From positions 4,417,001 to 4,481,000 of the forward strand of contig NZ_CP029551.1 in NCBI RefSeq assembly GCF_003173735.1: a stretch of 64,000 nt of DNA, written 5' to 3'. Position numbers and translations under genes: made by a program. Below are positions 37,636 through 45,846 of this stretch, piece after piece. The notes beneath the pieces were generated by a model that saw only the letters and a program-made list of their open reading frames with translations, searched no databases and had not been told where the DNA came from. The first letter of the stretch is position 1, and the number at the start of each line of letters is the position of its first letter. Source of the stretch: Methylobacterium radiodurans (GTDB taxonomy: Bacteria; Pseudomonadota; Alphaproteobacteria; Rhizobiales; Beijerinckiaceae).

Positions 37636-38011
37636 CGACACCGTCCTCTACGTCTGCACCACCTGCCGCGCGGCCGACGACGCGCCGGACGGTCCCCGCG
37701 GCGGCGCACGCCTGCTCGACGCCCTGCGCGCCGAGCTGGACCTGCGTCCGGACGCCGCGCTCCGGATCGAGCCGGTCGAGTGCCTGTCGGTCTGCAAGCG
37801 GCCCTGTACGGTCGCGGTCGCGAGTTCAGACCGCTGGACCTACGTCTACGGCGATCTCGACGCGGCCTCGTCCGCCCGTACCATCCTCGACGGCCTCGCC
37901 CGCTACGGCGCGACCCCGGACGGCATCGTGCCCTGGCGCGAGCGCCCGGAAGCCTTCCGCAAGGGCGTCATCGCCCGCATCCCCCCGTTTCCCGCGCGCG
38001 CCGCGGAGTAG
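37628..38011 (+). CDS. DUF1636 protein, Cys-rich (ferredoxin-like) in the B12 operon
   Basis: A 127-residue protein starting with GTG inside the end of cbtA. It has CTTC at residues 10-13 and CLSVCKRPC near residue 52, five to six Cys in a pattern resembling thioredoxin-fold [2Fe-2S] ferredoxins. The family is known almost only from cobalamin loci with cbtAB and cobW, and its role is not established. It may handle metal or electrons for cobalt insertion or for the CobG step. I infer function only from context. Confidence 0.82.
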   Translation: MPDDTVLYVCTTCRAADDAPDGPRGGARLLDALRAELDLRPDAALRIEPVECLSVCKRPCTVAVASSDRWTYVYGDLDAASSARTILDGLARYGATPDGIVPWRERPEAFRKGVIARIPPFPARAAE

Positions 38012-38023
38012 AGGTCCGGCCCG

Positions 38024-39058
38024 ATGACCATCGTCCAGAAGGTGCCCTGCACCATCGTCACCGGCTTCCTCGGGGCCGGCAAGACCACGCTGGTGCGCCA
38101 CGTGGTCGAGAACGCGGGCGGCCGCCGCCTCGCCATCCTCGTCAACGAGTTCGGCGATGTCGGCTTCGACAAGTCGTTCCTGGCCGCCTGCGGCGTCGAG
38201 GGCTGCACCGAGGACGCGATCGTCGAGCTGCCGAACGGCTGCATCTGCTGCACGGTCGCCGACGACTTCGTGCCCGCCATGACCGCGCTGCTCGACCGGC
38301 CGGAGCCGCCGGAGCACATCCTGATCGAGACGTCCGGCCTCGCCCTGCCCAAGCCCCTGGTCCAGGCCTTCCAGTGGCCGGCGATCCGCTCGCGGGTGAC
38401 CGTGGACGGCGTGGTCGCGGTGGTGGACGGCCCGGCGGTCGCCTCCGGCGCCTTCGCGGACGACCCTGAGGCCTCGGCCGCCCAGCGCGCCGCCGACACG
38501 GCGGTCGACCACGACAACCCGCTGGAGGAGGTGTTCGAGGACCAGCTCCTCTGCGCCGACCTCGTGGTGCTCAACAAGTCCGACCTGATCGACGCCGAGA
38601 CCCGCGCCCGCGTGCGCGCCGAGGTCGAGGGACACCTGCCGCGCGCGGTGAAGGTGGTGGAGACCGAGCGCGGCGCGATCGACCCGCGCGTGCTCCTGGG
38701 GCTCGGGGCCGCGGCCGAGGACGACCTCGACGCCCGCCCCTCGCACCACGGCGAGGGCGAGGACCACGACCACGACGATTTCGAGACCGTGGCGCTCCCC
38801 ATCCGCCCGACCGCGACGCCGGGCGACCTCGCCGCGCGGGTGGAGCGGGCGGCCGAGACCGCGGGCGTCCTGCGCATCAAGGGTTTCGCCGCGGTCGAGG
38901 GCAAGCCGATGCGCCTCGTGGTGCAGGGCGTCGGCCGCCGCGTCGGCCACCATTTCGACCGGCCCTGGCGCGCGGGCGAGCCCCGCGACGGGACGCTCGT
39001 GGTGATCGGTCTGAAGGGCTTCGACCGCGAGGCCGTGGCCGCCGCGCTCGCCGGGTAG
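38024..39058 (+). CDS. cobW: CobW, G3E-family GTPase/metallochaperone
   Basis: A 344-residue P-loop GTPase. Walker A GFLGAGKTT is at residues 14-22, ILVNEFGDVGFD follows, and LPNGCICCTV carries the CxCC metal-binding motif. NKSD is the G4 motif. A His/Asp-rich stretch (HHGEGEDHDHDD, about residue 243) is probably a metal-binding loop. The CobW C-terminal domain follows. CobW is thought to load Co(II) for the CobNST chelatase; it lies just upstream of cobN, apart from one inserted gene. Confidence 0.95.
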   Translation: MTIVQKVPCTIVTGFLGAGKTTLVRHVVENAGGRRLAILVNEFGDVGFDKSFLAACGVEGCTEDAIVELPNGCICCTVADDFVPAMTALLDRPEPPEHILIETSGLALPKPLVQAFQWPAIRSRVTVDGVVAVVDGPAVASGAFADDPEASAAQRAADTAVDHDNPLEEVFEDQLLCADLVVLNKSDLIDAETRARVRAEVEGHLPRAVKVVETERGAIDPRVLLGLGAAAEDDLDARPSHHGEGEDHDHDDFETVALPIRPTATPGDLAARVERAAETAGVLRIKGFAAVEGKPMRLVVQGVGRRVGHHFDRPWRAGEPRDGTLVVIGLKGFDREAVAAALAG

Positions 39059-39101
39059 GCGTTCGGCCGGCTGCGGCGTAGAGTTGCGCCGAGGTTGCAC
39101 C

Positions 39102-39707
39102 ATGCTCGATCGTCGACCCGAACCGATGAGCGTCGCGGCGTTCTTCGCCTGGCAGGAGCGCCAGCCCGAGCGCTACGAACTCGTGGACGGCGTGGCCGTC
39201 GGCATGATGGCCGGCGCGCGCAACGTCCACGACGACATCGTGGTCAACCTCGTGGCCGCGCTCAAGACGCGGCTGCGGGGCAGCGGCTGCCGGCCCTTCA
39301 CCGGAGATGGCAGCGTCGAGACGCTGCCCGGGCAGATCCGCCGCCCGGATGTCGGCGTCGATTGCGGCGCCCGCGACCCGGACGCCCGGCGGGCGGCCGA
39401 GCCCCGGCTGGTCGCGCAGGTGCTGTCCCCCTCGACCCGCGACTTCGACGCCTTCGCCAAGCTTGCCGAGTACAAGGCCGTCGCGGGCCTTGAGCACATC
39501 CTGCGGGTCGAGCCGAACGCGGCCGAGATCCGGCTCTGGTCGCACGGCGCGAACCGGGCCCGGGAGGAGACGCGTCTCGTCGACCTCGACGGGAACGTCG
39601 CGCTGCCCGCGCTCGGGATCGCGCTGCCGCTCGCCGAGATCTACGACGGCGTGAGCTTCCCGTTGCGCCCGCGTCCGGTGGCGGACGACACGGGTTCGAC
39701 GGCCTGA
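39102..39707 (+). CDS. Uma2-family (DUF820) PD-(D/E)XK nuclease-fold protein
   Basis: A 201-residue protein with Uma2 features: MSVAAFFAWQERQPERYELV with the fold's first Glu, DDIVVNLVAALKTRL, RRPDVGVDCG (catalytic Asp region), PRLVAQVLSPSTRDFDAFAK (Glu/Gln-x-Leu and SPSTRD) and KLAEYKAV. Here VLSPSTR has Q where many nucleases have E-x-L-SPST. Function in bacteria is poorly known; the family is abundant in cyanobacteria. It starts 43 nt after cobW and ends 1 nt before cobN, so it is embedded in the riboswitch-controlled operon although unrelated to B12. Confidence 0.85.
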   Translation: MLDRRPEPMSVAAFFAWQERQPERYELVDGVAVGMMAGARNVHDDIVVNLVAALKTRLRGSGCRPFTGDGSVETLPGQIRRPDVGVDCGARDPDARRAAEPRLVAQVLSPSTRDFDAFAKLAEYKAVAGLEHILRVEPNAAEIRLWSHGANRAREETRLVDLDGNVALPALGIALPLAEIYDGVSFPLRPRPVADDTGSTA

Positions 39708-39708
39708 G

Positions 39709-42700
39709 ATGCACCTCGTCCGCATCGACACGGTCTCTCTCGACGAGGGCGAGGCGGCTCTGGACCTCGGGCAGACGCCCGGCGAGATCGTGTTCCTCTC
39801 CTTCACCGACACGGACCTCGCCGGGATCGCGGAGGCCGCCGCCGCCGAGCCCGGCCTGCCCGCCCTGCGCCTCGCCAAGCTCGCGCGGCTGCGCCACCCG
39901 ATGTCGGTCGATCTCTACGTCGACGCGGTGGTCGCCCGCGCGCGGATCGTGGTGATCCGCTGCCTCGGCGGGCTCGACTACTGGCGCTACGGCATCGAGC
40001 GCTGCGCCGCCGCGGCGCGGGCGCACGGGGTCAAGCTCGTCCTGCTGCCGGGCGACGACCGGCCCGACCTCCGCCTCGACGCCCACGCCACCGCGCCCGA
40101 GCTGGCGCCGCACCTCGACGCCTATTTCCGCGCGGGCGGGCGCGACAACCTGCGGCAGATGCTGCGGCGGCTCGCGGCCGAGATCGGCCGGGATTTCGCC
40201 TATGCGCCGCCCAGCCCCCTGCCCCGCGGCTTCCCGTGCTGCCCCGGCTGCGGGCCGGTTCCCCTGGAGCGGGCGCTCGCCGCCGGGGCCGCGCCGCTGG
40301 CGGACGGGGCCCCGCACGCGCTCGTCCTCGTCTACCGCTCGGCGGCGCTCGGCGGCGACCTCGCGCCCGCCGCCGCGCTGACGGCCGCGCTCGCCGCGCG
40401 CGGCGTCGGCACGCTGGTCGTCGCGGTCTCCAGCCTGAAGGACCCGGAGGCGGTCGAGGCGGTGCGGGCGGCGCTTCGCGCGCGAAAGCCCGACCTCATC
40501 ATCGCCGCCACCGCGTTCGCGGCCCGCGAGGATGCGGGCTTCGTGCTCGACGCGGCCGATTGCCCGGTGCTCCAGGCCTACACGCTCGGCTCCGCCCGCG
40601 AGGCCTGGGCGGCCTCGGCGCGGGGCATGAACGCCGCCGACCTCGCCATGCAGGTGGCGCTGCCCGAGTTCGACGGCCGGCTCGGCGGCTTCCCGATCTC
40701 CCACAAGGAGGAGGCACCGGAGGTCGAGGGGCATGTCGAGCGGCGCGCCGTGCCCTACGCCCCCGGCATCGCGGCGCTCGCCGACCGGGCCGCCGCGTGG
40801 CTGCGCCTCGCGCGGGCGCGGCGTGCGGACCGGCGGATCGCGCTGGTGCTCTCGGACTACCCGGCCCGCGGCGGCCGGGCCGGCTTCGCGGTCGGGCTCG
40901 ACACGCCGGAGAGCGCGCGGGCGATCGCGGCGGATCTGGCAGAGGCCGGCTACGCGGTGGGCGCGGTGCCGGACGGGCCGGGCCTTATGCGAGCGCTGAC
41001 GACGGGCGAGCCTGCCTTTACGGTGGGTCTTCCGGAGTACCGGGCCTGGCTCGCCGGGTTGCCGGAGGCAGCCCGGGCCGAGCTGACGGCGCGCTGGGGG
41101 GCGCCGGAAGAGGATCCCGCCTGCCGGGACGGGGCGTTCCGGTTCCGGACTGTCACCGCGGCTCTCCCTTCCCCCGCAGAGCGGGGAGGGAGCGGCGCCC
41201 TCGCCATCTTCCTCCAGCCCGATCGCGGCCATGCCCTCGACCGCAAGGCCGGATACCACGACCCCGACGAGCCGCCGACGCATGCCTACCTCGCCTTCCA
41301 TCTCGGCCTGCAACGGAGCTTCGACGCGCTGGTCCATCTCGGCACGCACGGCACCGCCGAGTGGCTGCCCGGCAAGGCGGTCGCCCTCGCGCCCACCTGC
41401 TGGCCGGCGCTGGCGGTCGGCGCGCTGCCGGTGGTCTACCCCTTCATCGTGGACGATCCGGGCGAGGCCGCGCCGCTGAAGCGCCGGCTCGGTGGGATCG
41501 CGCTCGGCCACCTCACGCCGGAGATCCAGCGCGGGGGGCGGGATCCGCAGACGATGCGGCTGCGCGAGCAGGTGGAGGAGTACGCCTCGGCGAGCGTCCT
41601 CGACCCGCGCCGGGCCGACCTGATCGCGCGCGCCATCCTCGACGAGGCGGACGCGCTCGGCCTCCTCACCGGCGCCGGGATCGCGCCCGGCGCACCGATG
41701 CCGGAGGCGCTGGCGGCGCTCGACGCGCATCTCTGCGACCTCGGCGAGACCGCCTTCCGCGACGGGCTCCACGTCTTCGGCCGCGCGCCCGCCGACGCGG
41801 CACCCGCGCGCCGGGCCAGTGCCGAGGCCGAGCGGGCGGCGCTGCTCGCCGCCCTCGACGGGCGCTTCATCGCCCCCGGTCCCTCGGGCTCGCCGTCCCG
41901 CGGGCGCGCCGACGTGCTGCCCACGGGACGCAATCTCACCACCCTCGACCCGCGCGCCATCCCGACCCGCGCCGCCGCGACGCTGGGGGCCCGGGCCGCG
42001 GAGGCCGTGGTGACCCGCTATCTCCAGGACGAGGGCGCCTACCCCGAGCGCGTCGTGATGGACCTCTGGGCCTCGCCGACCCTGCGCACCGGCGGCGAGG
42101 ACGTGGCGCACGCCCTCCACCTGATGGGCGCGCGCCCGCTCTGGGACCACGCCTCGACCCGGGTCGCCGGATTCGAGGTGCTGCCGCCGGCACTCCTCGG
42201 GCGTCCCCGCATCGACGTGACGGTGCGGGTCTCGGGCGCTTTTCGCGATACCTTCCCGGACACGCTCGCGCTCCTCGACCGGGCCGCCCGCGCGGTGGCG
42301 GCCCGCGAGGAGCCCGACGAGGACAACCCGCTCGCCGCCGCCCGCCGCCGGGGCGAGGATCCGGCCCGGGTCTTCGGCGCAGGCCCAGGCCGCTACGGCG
42401 CGGGCGCGGCCGAGACGGCCCTCGACGGCGCCTGGGCGAGCCGGGCCGATCTCGGCCGGGCCTATCTCGCGGCGAGCGGCCACGCCTACGGCGACGCGGC
42501 CGCGCCCTCGGAGGCCTTCGCCGCGCGGGTGGCGGCGGCCGACGCCTATCTCCACGCCTTCGACGTGGCCGAGCGCGATCTCCTCGACGGCGACGCCGCC
42601 GCCGACGCGATGGGCGGTCTCTCGGCCGCCGCCGCCCTCACGGGCGCCGCGCCCGCCCTCTACAGCCTCGACGTCTCGGATCCCGAGCGGCCGCGGGCGC

Positions 42701-43050
42701 GCACGGCCCGCGAGGACGTCGCCCGGCTGGTCCGCGGCCGCCTCGCCGACCCGGCCTGGATCGCGGGCCAGCTCCGCCACGGCTACCGCGGGGCGCAGGA
42801 GCTGGCGCAGGGGCTCGACGCCGTCTTCGTGCTGGCCGCCGCGACCGAGGCGGTGTCCCACGCCGATCTCGACCGGCTCTACGGCGCCTGGATCGCGGAT
42901 CCCGCGGTCTTCGAGGCCCTGCGCGCGGCCAATCCCGACGCCCTGCGGGCGATCCTCGACCGCTTCGACGAGGCGCGCGCCCGCGGCCTCTGGGTCACCC
43001 GCCGCAACGCCATGCCGGCCGATGCGCTGCTGCCGGAGGCGGCGGAGTGA
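39709..43050 (+). CDS. cobN: Cobaltochelatase large subunit
   Basis: A 1113-residue cytosolic subunit that binds hydrogenobyrinic acid a,c-diamide and inserts Co(II) with the CobS-CobT AAA complex. Family motifs include CCPGCGP near residue 178, HLGTHGTAEWLPGKAVAL near residue 545, PFIVDDPGEA, LPTGRNLTTLDPRAIPTRAA near residue 735, EGAYPERVVMDLWASPTLRT and NPLAAARRRGEDPARVFG. A short palindromic repeat adds the residues LPSPAERGG near residue 490, between DGAFRFRTVTAA and ALAIFLQPD, without breaking the frame. It overlaps cobG by 4 nt. cobS and cobT are not in the window. Confidence 0.95.
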   Translation: MHLVRIDTVSLDEGEAALDLGQTPGEIVFLSFTDTDLAGIAEAAAAEPGLPALRLAKLARLRHPMSVDLYVDAVVARARIVVIRCLGGLDYWRYGIERCAAAARAHGVKLVLLPGDDRPDLRLDAHATAPELAPHLDAYFRAGGRDNLRQMLRRLAAEIGRDFAYAPPSPLPRGFPCCPGCGPVPLERALAAGAAPLADGAPHALVLVYRSAALGGDLAPAAALTAALAARGVGTLVVAVSSLKDPEAVEAVRAALRARKPDLIIAATAFAAREDAGFVLDAADCPVLQAYTLGSAREAWAASARGMNAADLAMQVALPEFDGRLGGFPISHKEEAPEVEGHVERRAVPYAPGIAALADRAAAWLRLARARRADRRIALVLSDYPARGGRAGFAVGLDTPESARAIAADLAEAGYAVGAVPDGPGLMRALTTGEPAFTVGLPEYRAWLAGLPEAARAELTARWGAPEEDPACRDGAFRFRTVTAALPSPAERGGSGALAIFLQPDRGHALDRKAGYHDPDEPPTHAYLAFHLGLQRSFDALVHLGTHGTAEWLPGKAVALAPTCWPALAVGALPVVYPFIVDDPGEAAPLKRRLGGIALGHLTPEIQRGGRDPQTMRLREQVEEYASASVLDPRRADLIARAILDEADALGLLTGAGIAPGAPMPEALAALDAHLCDLGETAFRDGLHVFGRAPADAAPARRASAEAERAALLAALDGRFIAPGPSGSPSRGRADVLPTGRNLTTLDPRAIPTRAAATLGARAAEAVVTRYLQDEGAYPERVVMDLWASPTLRTGGEDVAHALHLMGARPLWDHASTRVAGFEVLPPALLGRPRIDVTVRVSGAFRDTFPDTLALLDRAARAVAAREEPDEDNPLAAARRRGEDPARVFGAGPGRYGAGAAETALDGAWASRADLGRAYLAASGHAYGDAAAPSEAFAARVAAADAYLHAFDVAERDLLDGDAAADAMGGLSAAAALTGAAPALYSLDVSDPERPRARTAREDVARLVRGRLADPAWIAGQLRHGYRGAQELAQGLDAVFVLAAATEAVSHADLDRLYGAWIADPAVFEALRAANPDALRAILDRFDEARARGLWVTRRNAMPADALLPEAAE
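41164..41192. repeat. Short palindromic repeat copy inside cobN
   Basis: CTCCCTTCCCCCGCAGAGCG followed by GGGAGGGAG is a lone copy of the palindrome that forms the termini of the 46616-46791 element. It is in frame and codes for about ten Pro/Gly/Arg/Ser residues in a loop of CobN. Confidence 0.7.
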
Positions 43051-44432
43051 GCGCCCGTCGTGCCCTCCCCGCGGCCCCGGGCCGGCGCGGCTGGTGCCCC
43101 GGCCTCGACCGGCCGATGCCGACCGGCGACGGGCTGCTCGCCCGCATCCACCCGCCGCTCGGCATCCTCTCGCCCGCGCAGCTGCGCGCGGTCGCCGAGG
43201 CGGCGTCCCGCTACGGCAACGGCCATGTCGACATCACCGCGCGGGCCAACCTCCAGATCCGCGGCGTGCGGGAGGCGACCCGCGGGCCGCTCGCCGCCGC
43301 GCTCACCGAAGCGGGCCTCGGCGACGTGCGCCACGACGGCGGGCCGCAGCGGCTGACGCTGACGAGTCCCCTCTGCGGCCTCGATCCCGACGCGCTGGTC
43401 GACGGCCTCGCGCTCGCCGCCCGCATCGAGGTCCTGGGTCGCGCGGTCGCGCCGCTGCCGGCCAAGACTCTGGTTGCCGTGGAGCCCGGCGGGCTCTGCG
43501 GATTGCCGGAGGCGGAGGCCGACTTCCACGTGCGGGCGGTGGCGCCGGGCCTCGCGGAGATCGCCCTCGCCACGGGCGCGGCGCCGCTCTCCCTCGGCGT
43601 CTGGCCGGAGGCGGCGGTGCCGGAGACCGTCGCCGCCCTGCTCGCGGCCTTCGCCCGCACGGGCGCCCGACGGATGCGGGATCTGTCGGACGACCAGCGC
43701 GCGGCTCTCCCGCCCTTCTCTGCGGAGGAGAGTGGCCCTCGCGTCAGCGAGGGTCGGTTGGGACGAAATCACGCAGTGAGGGGATCCCAGCGGCAGGTTG
43801 GGGCGCGGCCTTCATGCGGGGCCGAGCCTTTCCCTGCACCGTCGCACCCCTCTCCCCCTCCGCTTCGCGGGGTACCCTCCCCCGCAAAGGGGGGAGGGAG
43901 GACTGCCGTCATCGCGGCCGACGCCCCTTTCGGCCGCAGCACCGCCGACGCGCTCCTGCGCCTCGTCGCCGTCGCGGACGAGGCCGGCGCCGCCGACATC
44001 CGGCTTACCCCGAGTCGCGGCTTCGTCCTCGCCGTCGATCCAGCGCGCGCGGACGAGGCGCTGGCCCGGCTGGCCGCCGACTTCATCACCGACGCGCACG
44101 ACCCGCGCCGCGCGGTCGCGGCCTGCCCCGGCGCCCCGGCCTGCGCCTCCGGCTCGACCGACACCCACGCCGACGCCGCCCGCCTGGCCGAGGCGTTCCG
44201 GCCCTTCGCGGCGCGGGGGCTCTCCGCCCACGTCTCGGGCTGCCCCAAGGGCTGCGCCGAGCCGCGCCCCCGCGACCTCACCCTGGTGGGCGAGGCGGGC
44301 CGCTACGGCGTCGTGGTGGGCGGCGCGCCCGGCGACGCGCCCGCCGAATGGCTGACTATCGAGGCGGCTCTGGACCGCGTAAGAGGGGCGCAAACGGCCA
44401 ACCTCGAAGACCTGTTCAGGACCAGACCATGA
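43047..44432 (+). CDS. cobG: Precorrin-3B synthase with an in-frame repeat insertion
   Basis: A 461-residue enzyme of the nitrite/sulfite reductase fold that makes precorrin-3B with oxygen, diagnostic of the aerobic pathway. The N-terminal half has RGWCPGLDRPMPTGDGLLAR and GHVDITARANLQIRG. The C-terminal half has AACPGAPACASG (C-x5-C) and SGCPKGCAEP (C-x3-C), the four Cys of the [4Fe-4S] cluster. Between the halves, residues about 220-285 (Pro/Gly/Ser/Arg-rich, GRNHAVRGSQRQVGARPSCG and on) come from a repeat element at 43705-43901. The GTG start overlaps the cobN stop as GTGA. Whether the insertion is tolerated is unknown; the frame and cluster residues are intact. Confidence 0.92.
   Translation: MSARRALPAAPGRRGWCPGLDRPMPTGDGLLARIHPPLGILSPAQLRAVAEAASRYGNGHVDITARANLQIRGVREATRGPLAAALTEAGLGDVRHDGGPQRLTLTSPLCGLDPDALVDGLALAARIEVLGRAVAPLPAKTLVAVEPGGLCGLPEAEADFHVRAVAPGLAEIALATGAAPLSLGVWPEAAVPETVAALLAAFARTGARRMRDLSDDQRAALPPFSAEESGPRVSEGRLGRNHAVRGSQRQVGARPSCGAEPFPAPSHPSPPPLRGVPSPAKGGGRTAVIAADAPFGRSTADALLRLVAVADEAGAADIRLTPSRGFVLAVDPARADEALARLAADFITDAHDPRRAVAACPGAPACASGSTDTHADAARLAEAFRPFAARGLSAHVSGCPKGCAEPRPRDLTLVGEAGRYGVVVGGAPGDAPAEWLTIEAALDRVRGAQTANLEDLFRTRP
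43705..43901. repeat. MITE-like repeat (family B) inserted in frame in cobG
   Basis: About 197 bp with inverted ends (CTCCCGCCCTTCTCTGCGGA near 43705 against CCCGCAAAGGGGGGAGGGAG at 43881-43900, imperfect). The interior and right end match the element at 46616-46791 in the same orientation, sharing CTTCATGC and the 17-nt GGGTACCCTCCCCCGCA. All codons across it stay open. Confidence 0.8.
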
Positions 44433-45061
44433 GCGCGCGCCTCGACTACCTGCGCGATGGGAGCGCGATCTACGCCCGATCCTTCGCGATGATCCGCGCC
44501 GAGTCGGACCTCGCCCGCTGGTCCGGCACGGCCGAGCGGGTGGTCGTGCGGATGATCCACGCATGCGGCATGACCGACCTGCCCCGCGACGTGGAGATGT
44601 CGGAGGGTTTCGCGGCCGCCGGCGAGGCGGCGCTGAAGGCCGGTGCGCCGATCCTCTGCGACGTGCGCATGGTGGCCGACGGCGTGACCCGCGCGCGCCT
44701 GCCCGCGGACAATCGGGTGATCTGCACGCTCGGCGACCCGCGCGTGCCGGGCTTGGCCGCCGAGATGGGCAACACCCGCTCGGCCGCCGCCATGGAGCTG
44801 TGGCGCGAGCACCTGCCGGGCAGCGTGGTGGCCGTCGGCAACGCGCCGACCGCCCTGTTCCGCCTGCTCGAACTACTGGACGAGGGCGTCGGCGCGCCGG
44901 CCGCGGTGATCGGCATCCCGGTCGGCTTCGTCGGCGCGGCGGAGTCCAAGGAGGCGCTCGCCCGCGACGGCCGCGTGCCCTTCTGCGTGGTCCACGGCCG
45001 CCGCGGCGGCAGCGCCATGACGGCGGCGGCCGTGAACGCGCTCGCCTGCGAGGTCGAGTGA
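44429..45061 (+). CDS. cobH: Precorrin-8X methylmutase
   Basis: A 210-residue enzyme that moves a methyl group from C11 to C12 to form hydrogenobyrinic acid. YLRDGSAIYARSFAMIRAES is the family N-terminus. The catalytic His is His44 in RMIHACGM. APILCDVRMVADGV, GNAPTALFRLLELL and IGIPVGFVGAAESK are further marks. Size is normal. The ATG overlaps the cobG stop (ATGA), and the stop overlaps the cobI ATG by 1 nt. Confidence 0.96.
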   Translation: MSARLDYLRDGSAIYARSFAMIRAESDLARWSGTAERVVVRMIHACGMTDLPRDVEMSEGFAAAGEAALKAGAPILCDVRMVADGVTRARLPADNRVICTLGDPRVPGLAAEMGNTRSAAAMELWREHLPGSVVAVGNAPTALFRLLELLDEGVGAPAAVIGIPVGFVGAAESKEALARDGRVPFCVVHGRRGGSAMTAAAVNALACEVE

Positions 45062-45846
45062 TGGAGTCCGGCGGCATCGATCCCGTGATCCTGGACCGCG
45101 CGGAGGCGCCGGCCGGGATCACCACCGGTACGCTCTTCGGCGTCGGCATGGGTCCGGGCGACCCCGAATACCTGACCCTGCGCGCCCTGCGGGTGCTGGA
45201 GCGGGCGCCGGTGCTCGTCCATTTCTGCAAGCGCGGCCGGCGCGGCAACGCCCGCACCATCGCGGACGCGGTGGTGCGCGACCCCGCCCGCGAGATGGCG
45301 CTCGCCTACCCCTACACCACCGAGCTGCACCCGGAGCACCCGGACTACGTGGCGGCGCTCGCCGGCTTCTACGACGATGCGGCCGGACGGCTCGCCGACC
45401 ATCTCGGCGCGGGGCGCGACGTGGCGATCCTGTCGGAGGGCGATCCCTTCTTCTACGGCTCGTTCATGCATCTCTGGCGTCGCCTGAAGGACCGCTTCCC
45501 GGTCGAGGTGGTGCCGGGCGTCACCGGCATGTCGGGCTGCTGGACGCGGGCCGGCACGCCGATCACTTGGGGCGACGACGTGCTCACCGTGCTGCCCGCC
45601 ACGCTGTCGGCCGAGGCGCTGGCCGAGCGTCTGCGCGGCACGGACGCCGCCGTGGTGATGAAGCTCGGCCGCCACCTGCCAAAGGTGCGCGCCGCGCTCG
45701 CCGCCGCGGGGCTGCTCGCCCGCGCCGTCTATGTCGAGCGCGGCACCATGGCGGGCGAGCGCGTGGTGCCGCTCGCCGAGAAGGCCGACGACGAGGCGCC
45801 CTACTTCTCGATGGTCCTGGTGCCCGGCGAGGGCCGGCGCCCGTGA
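45061..45846 (+). CDS. cobI: Precorrin-2 C20-methyltransferase
   Basis: A 261-residue SAM-dependent tetrapyrrole methylase. GTLFGVGMGPGDPEYLTLRA (about residues 23-42) is the N-terminal SAM loop. VAILSEGDPFFYGSFMHLWR, VVPGVTGMSGCWTRAGTPI and VVMKLGRHLPKVR follow in the order of the CobI family, and KADDEAPYFSMVLV closes the domain. It methylates C20 of precorrin-2 to give precorrin-3A, the substrate of CobG encoded two genes upstream. The start shares one base with the cobH stop (TGATG). Confidence 0.96.
   Translation: MESGGIDPVILDRAEAPAGITTGTLFGVGMGPGDPEYLTLRALRVLERAPVLVHFCKRGRRGNARTIADAVVRDPAREMALAYPYTTELHPEHPDYVAALAGFYDDAAGRLADHLGAGRDVAILSEGDPFFYGSFMHLWRRLKDRFPVEVVPGVTGMSGCWTRAGTPITWGDDVLTVLPATLSAEALAERLRGTDAAVVMKLGRHLPKVRAALAAAGLLARAVYVERGTMAGERVVPLAEKADDEAPYFSMVLVPGEGRRP

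Noticed and set aside
36310..37641. Antisense frame across the B12 riboswitch and cbtBA
   Set aside because: It runs opposite the riboswitch core and two recognised transport genes and has shadow composition.
39298..42861. Antisense open frame of 1187 codons opposite cobN
   Set aside because: Shadow of cobN caused by high third-position GC; no recognisable protein features.
40236..43046. Upstream extension of the cobG frame through cobN
   Set aside because: It is the +1 frame of cobN. The CobG homology begins only at the GTG at 43047, which overlaps the cobN stop.
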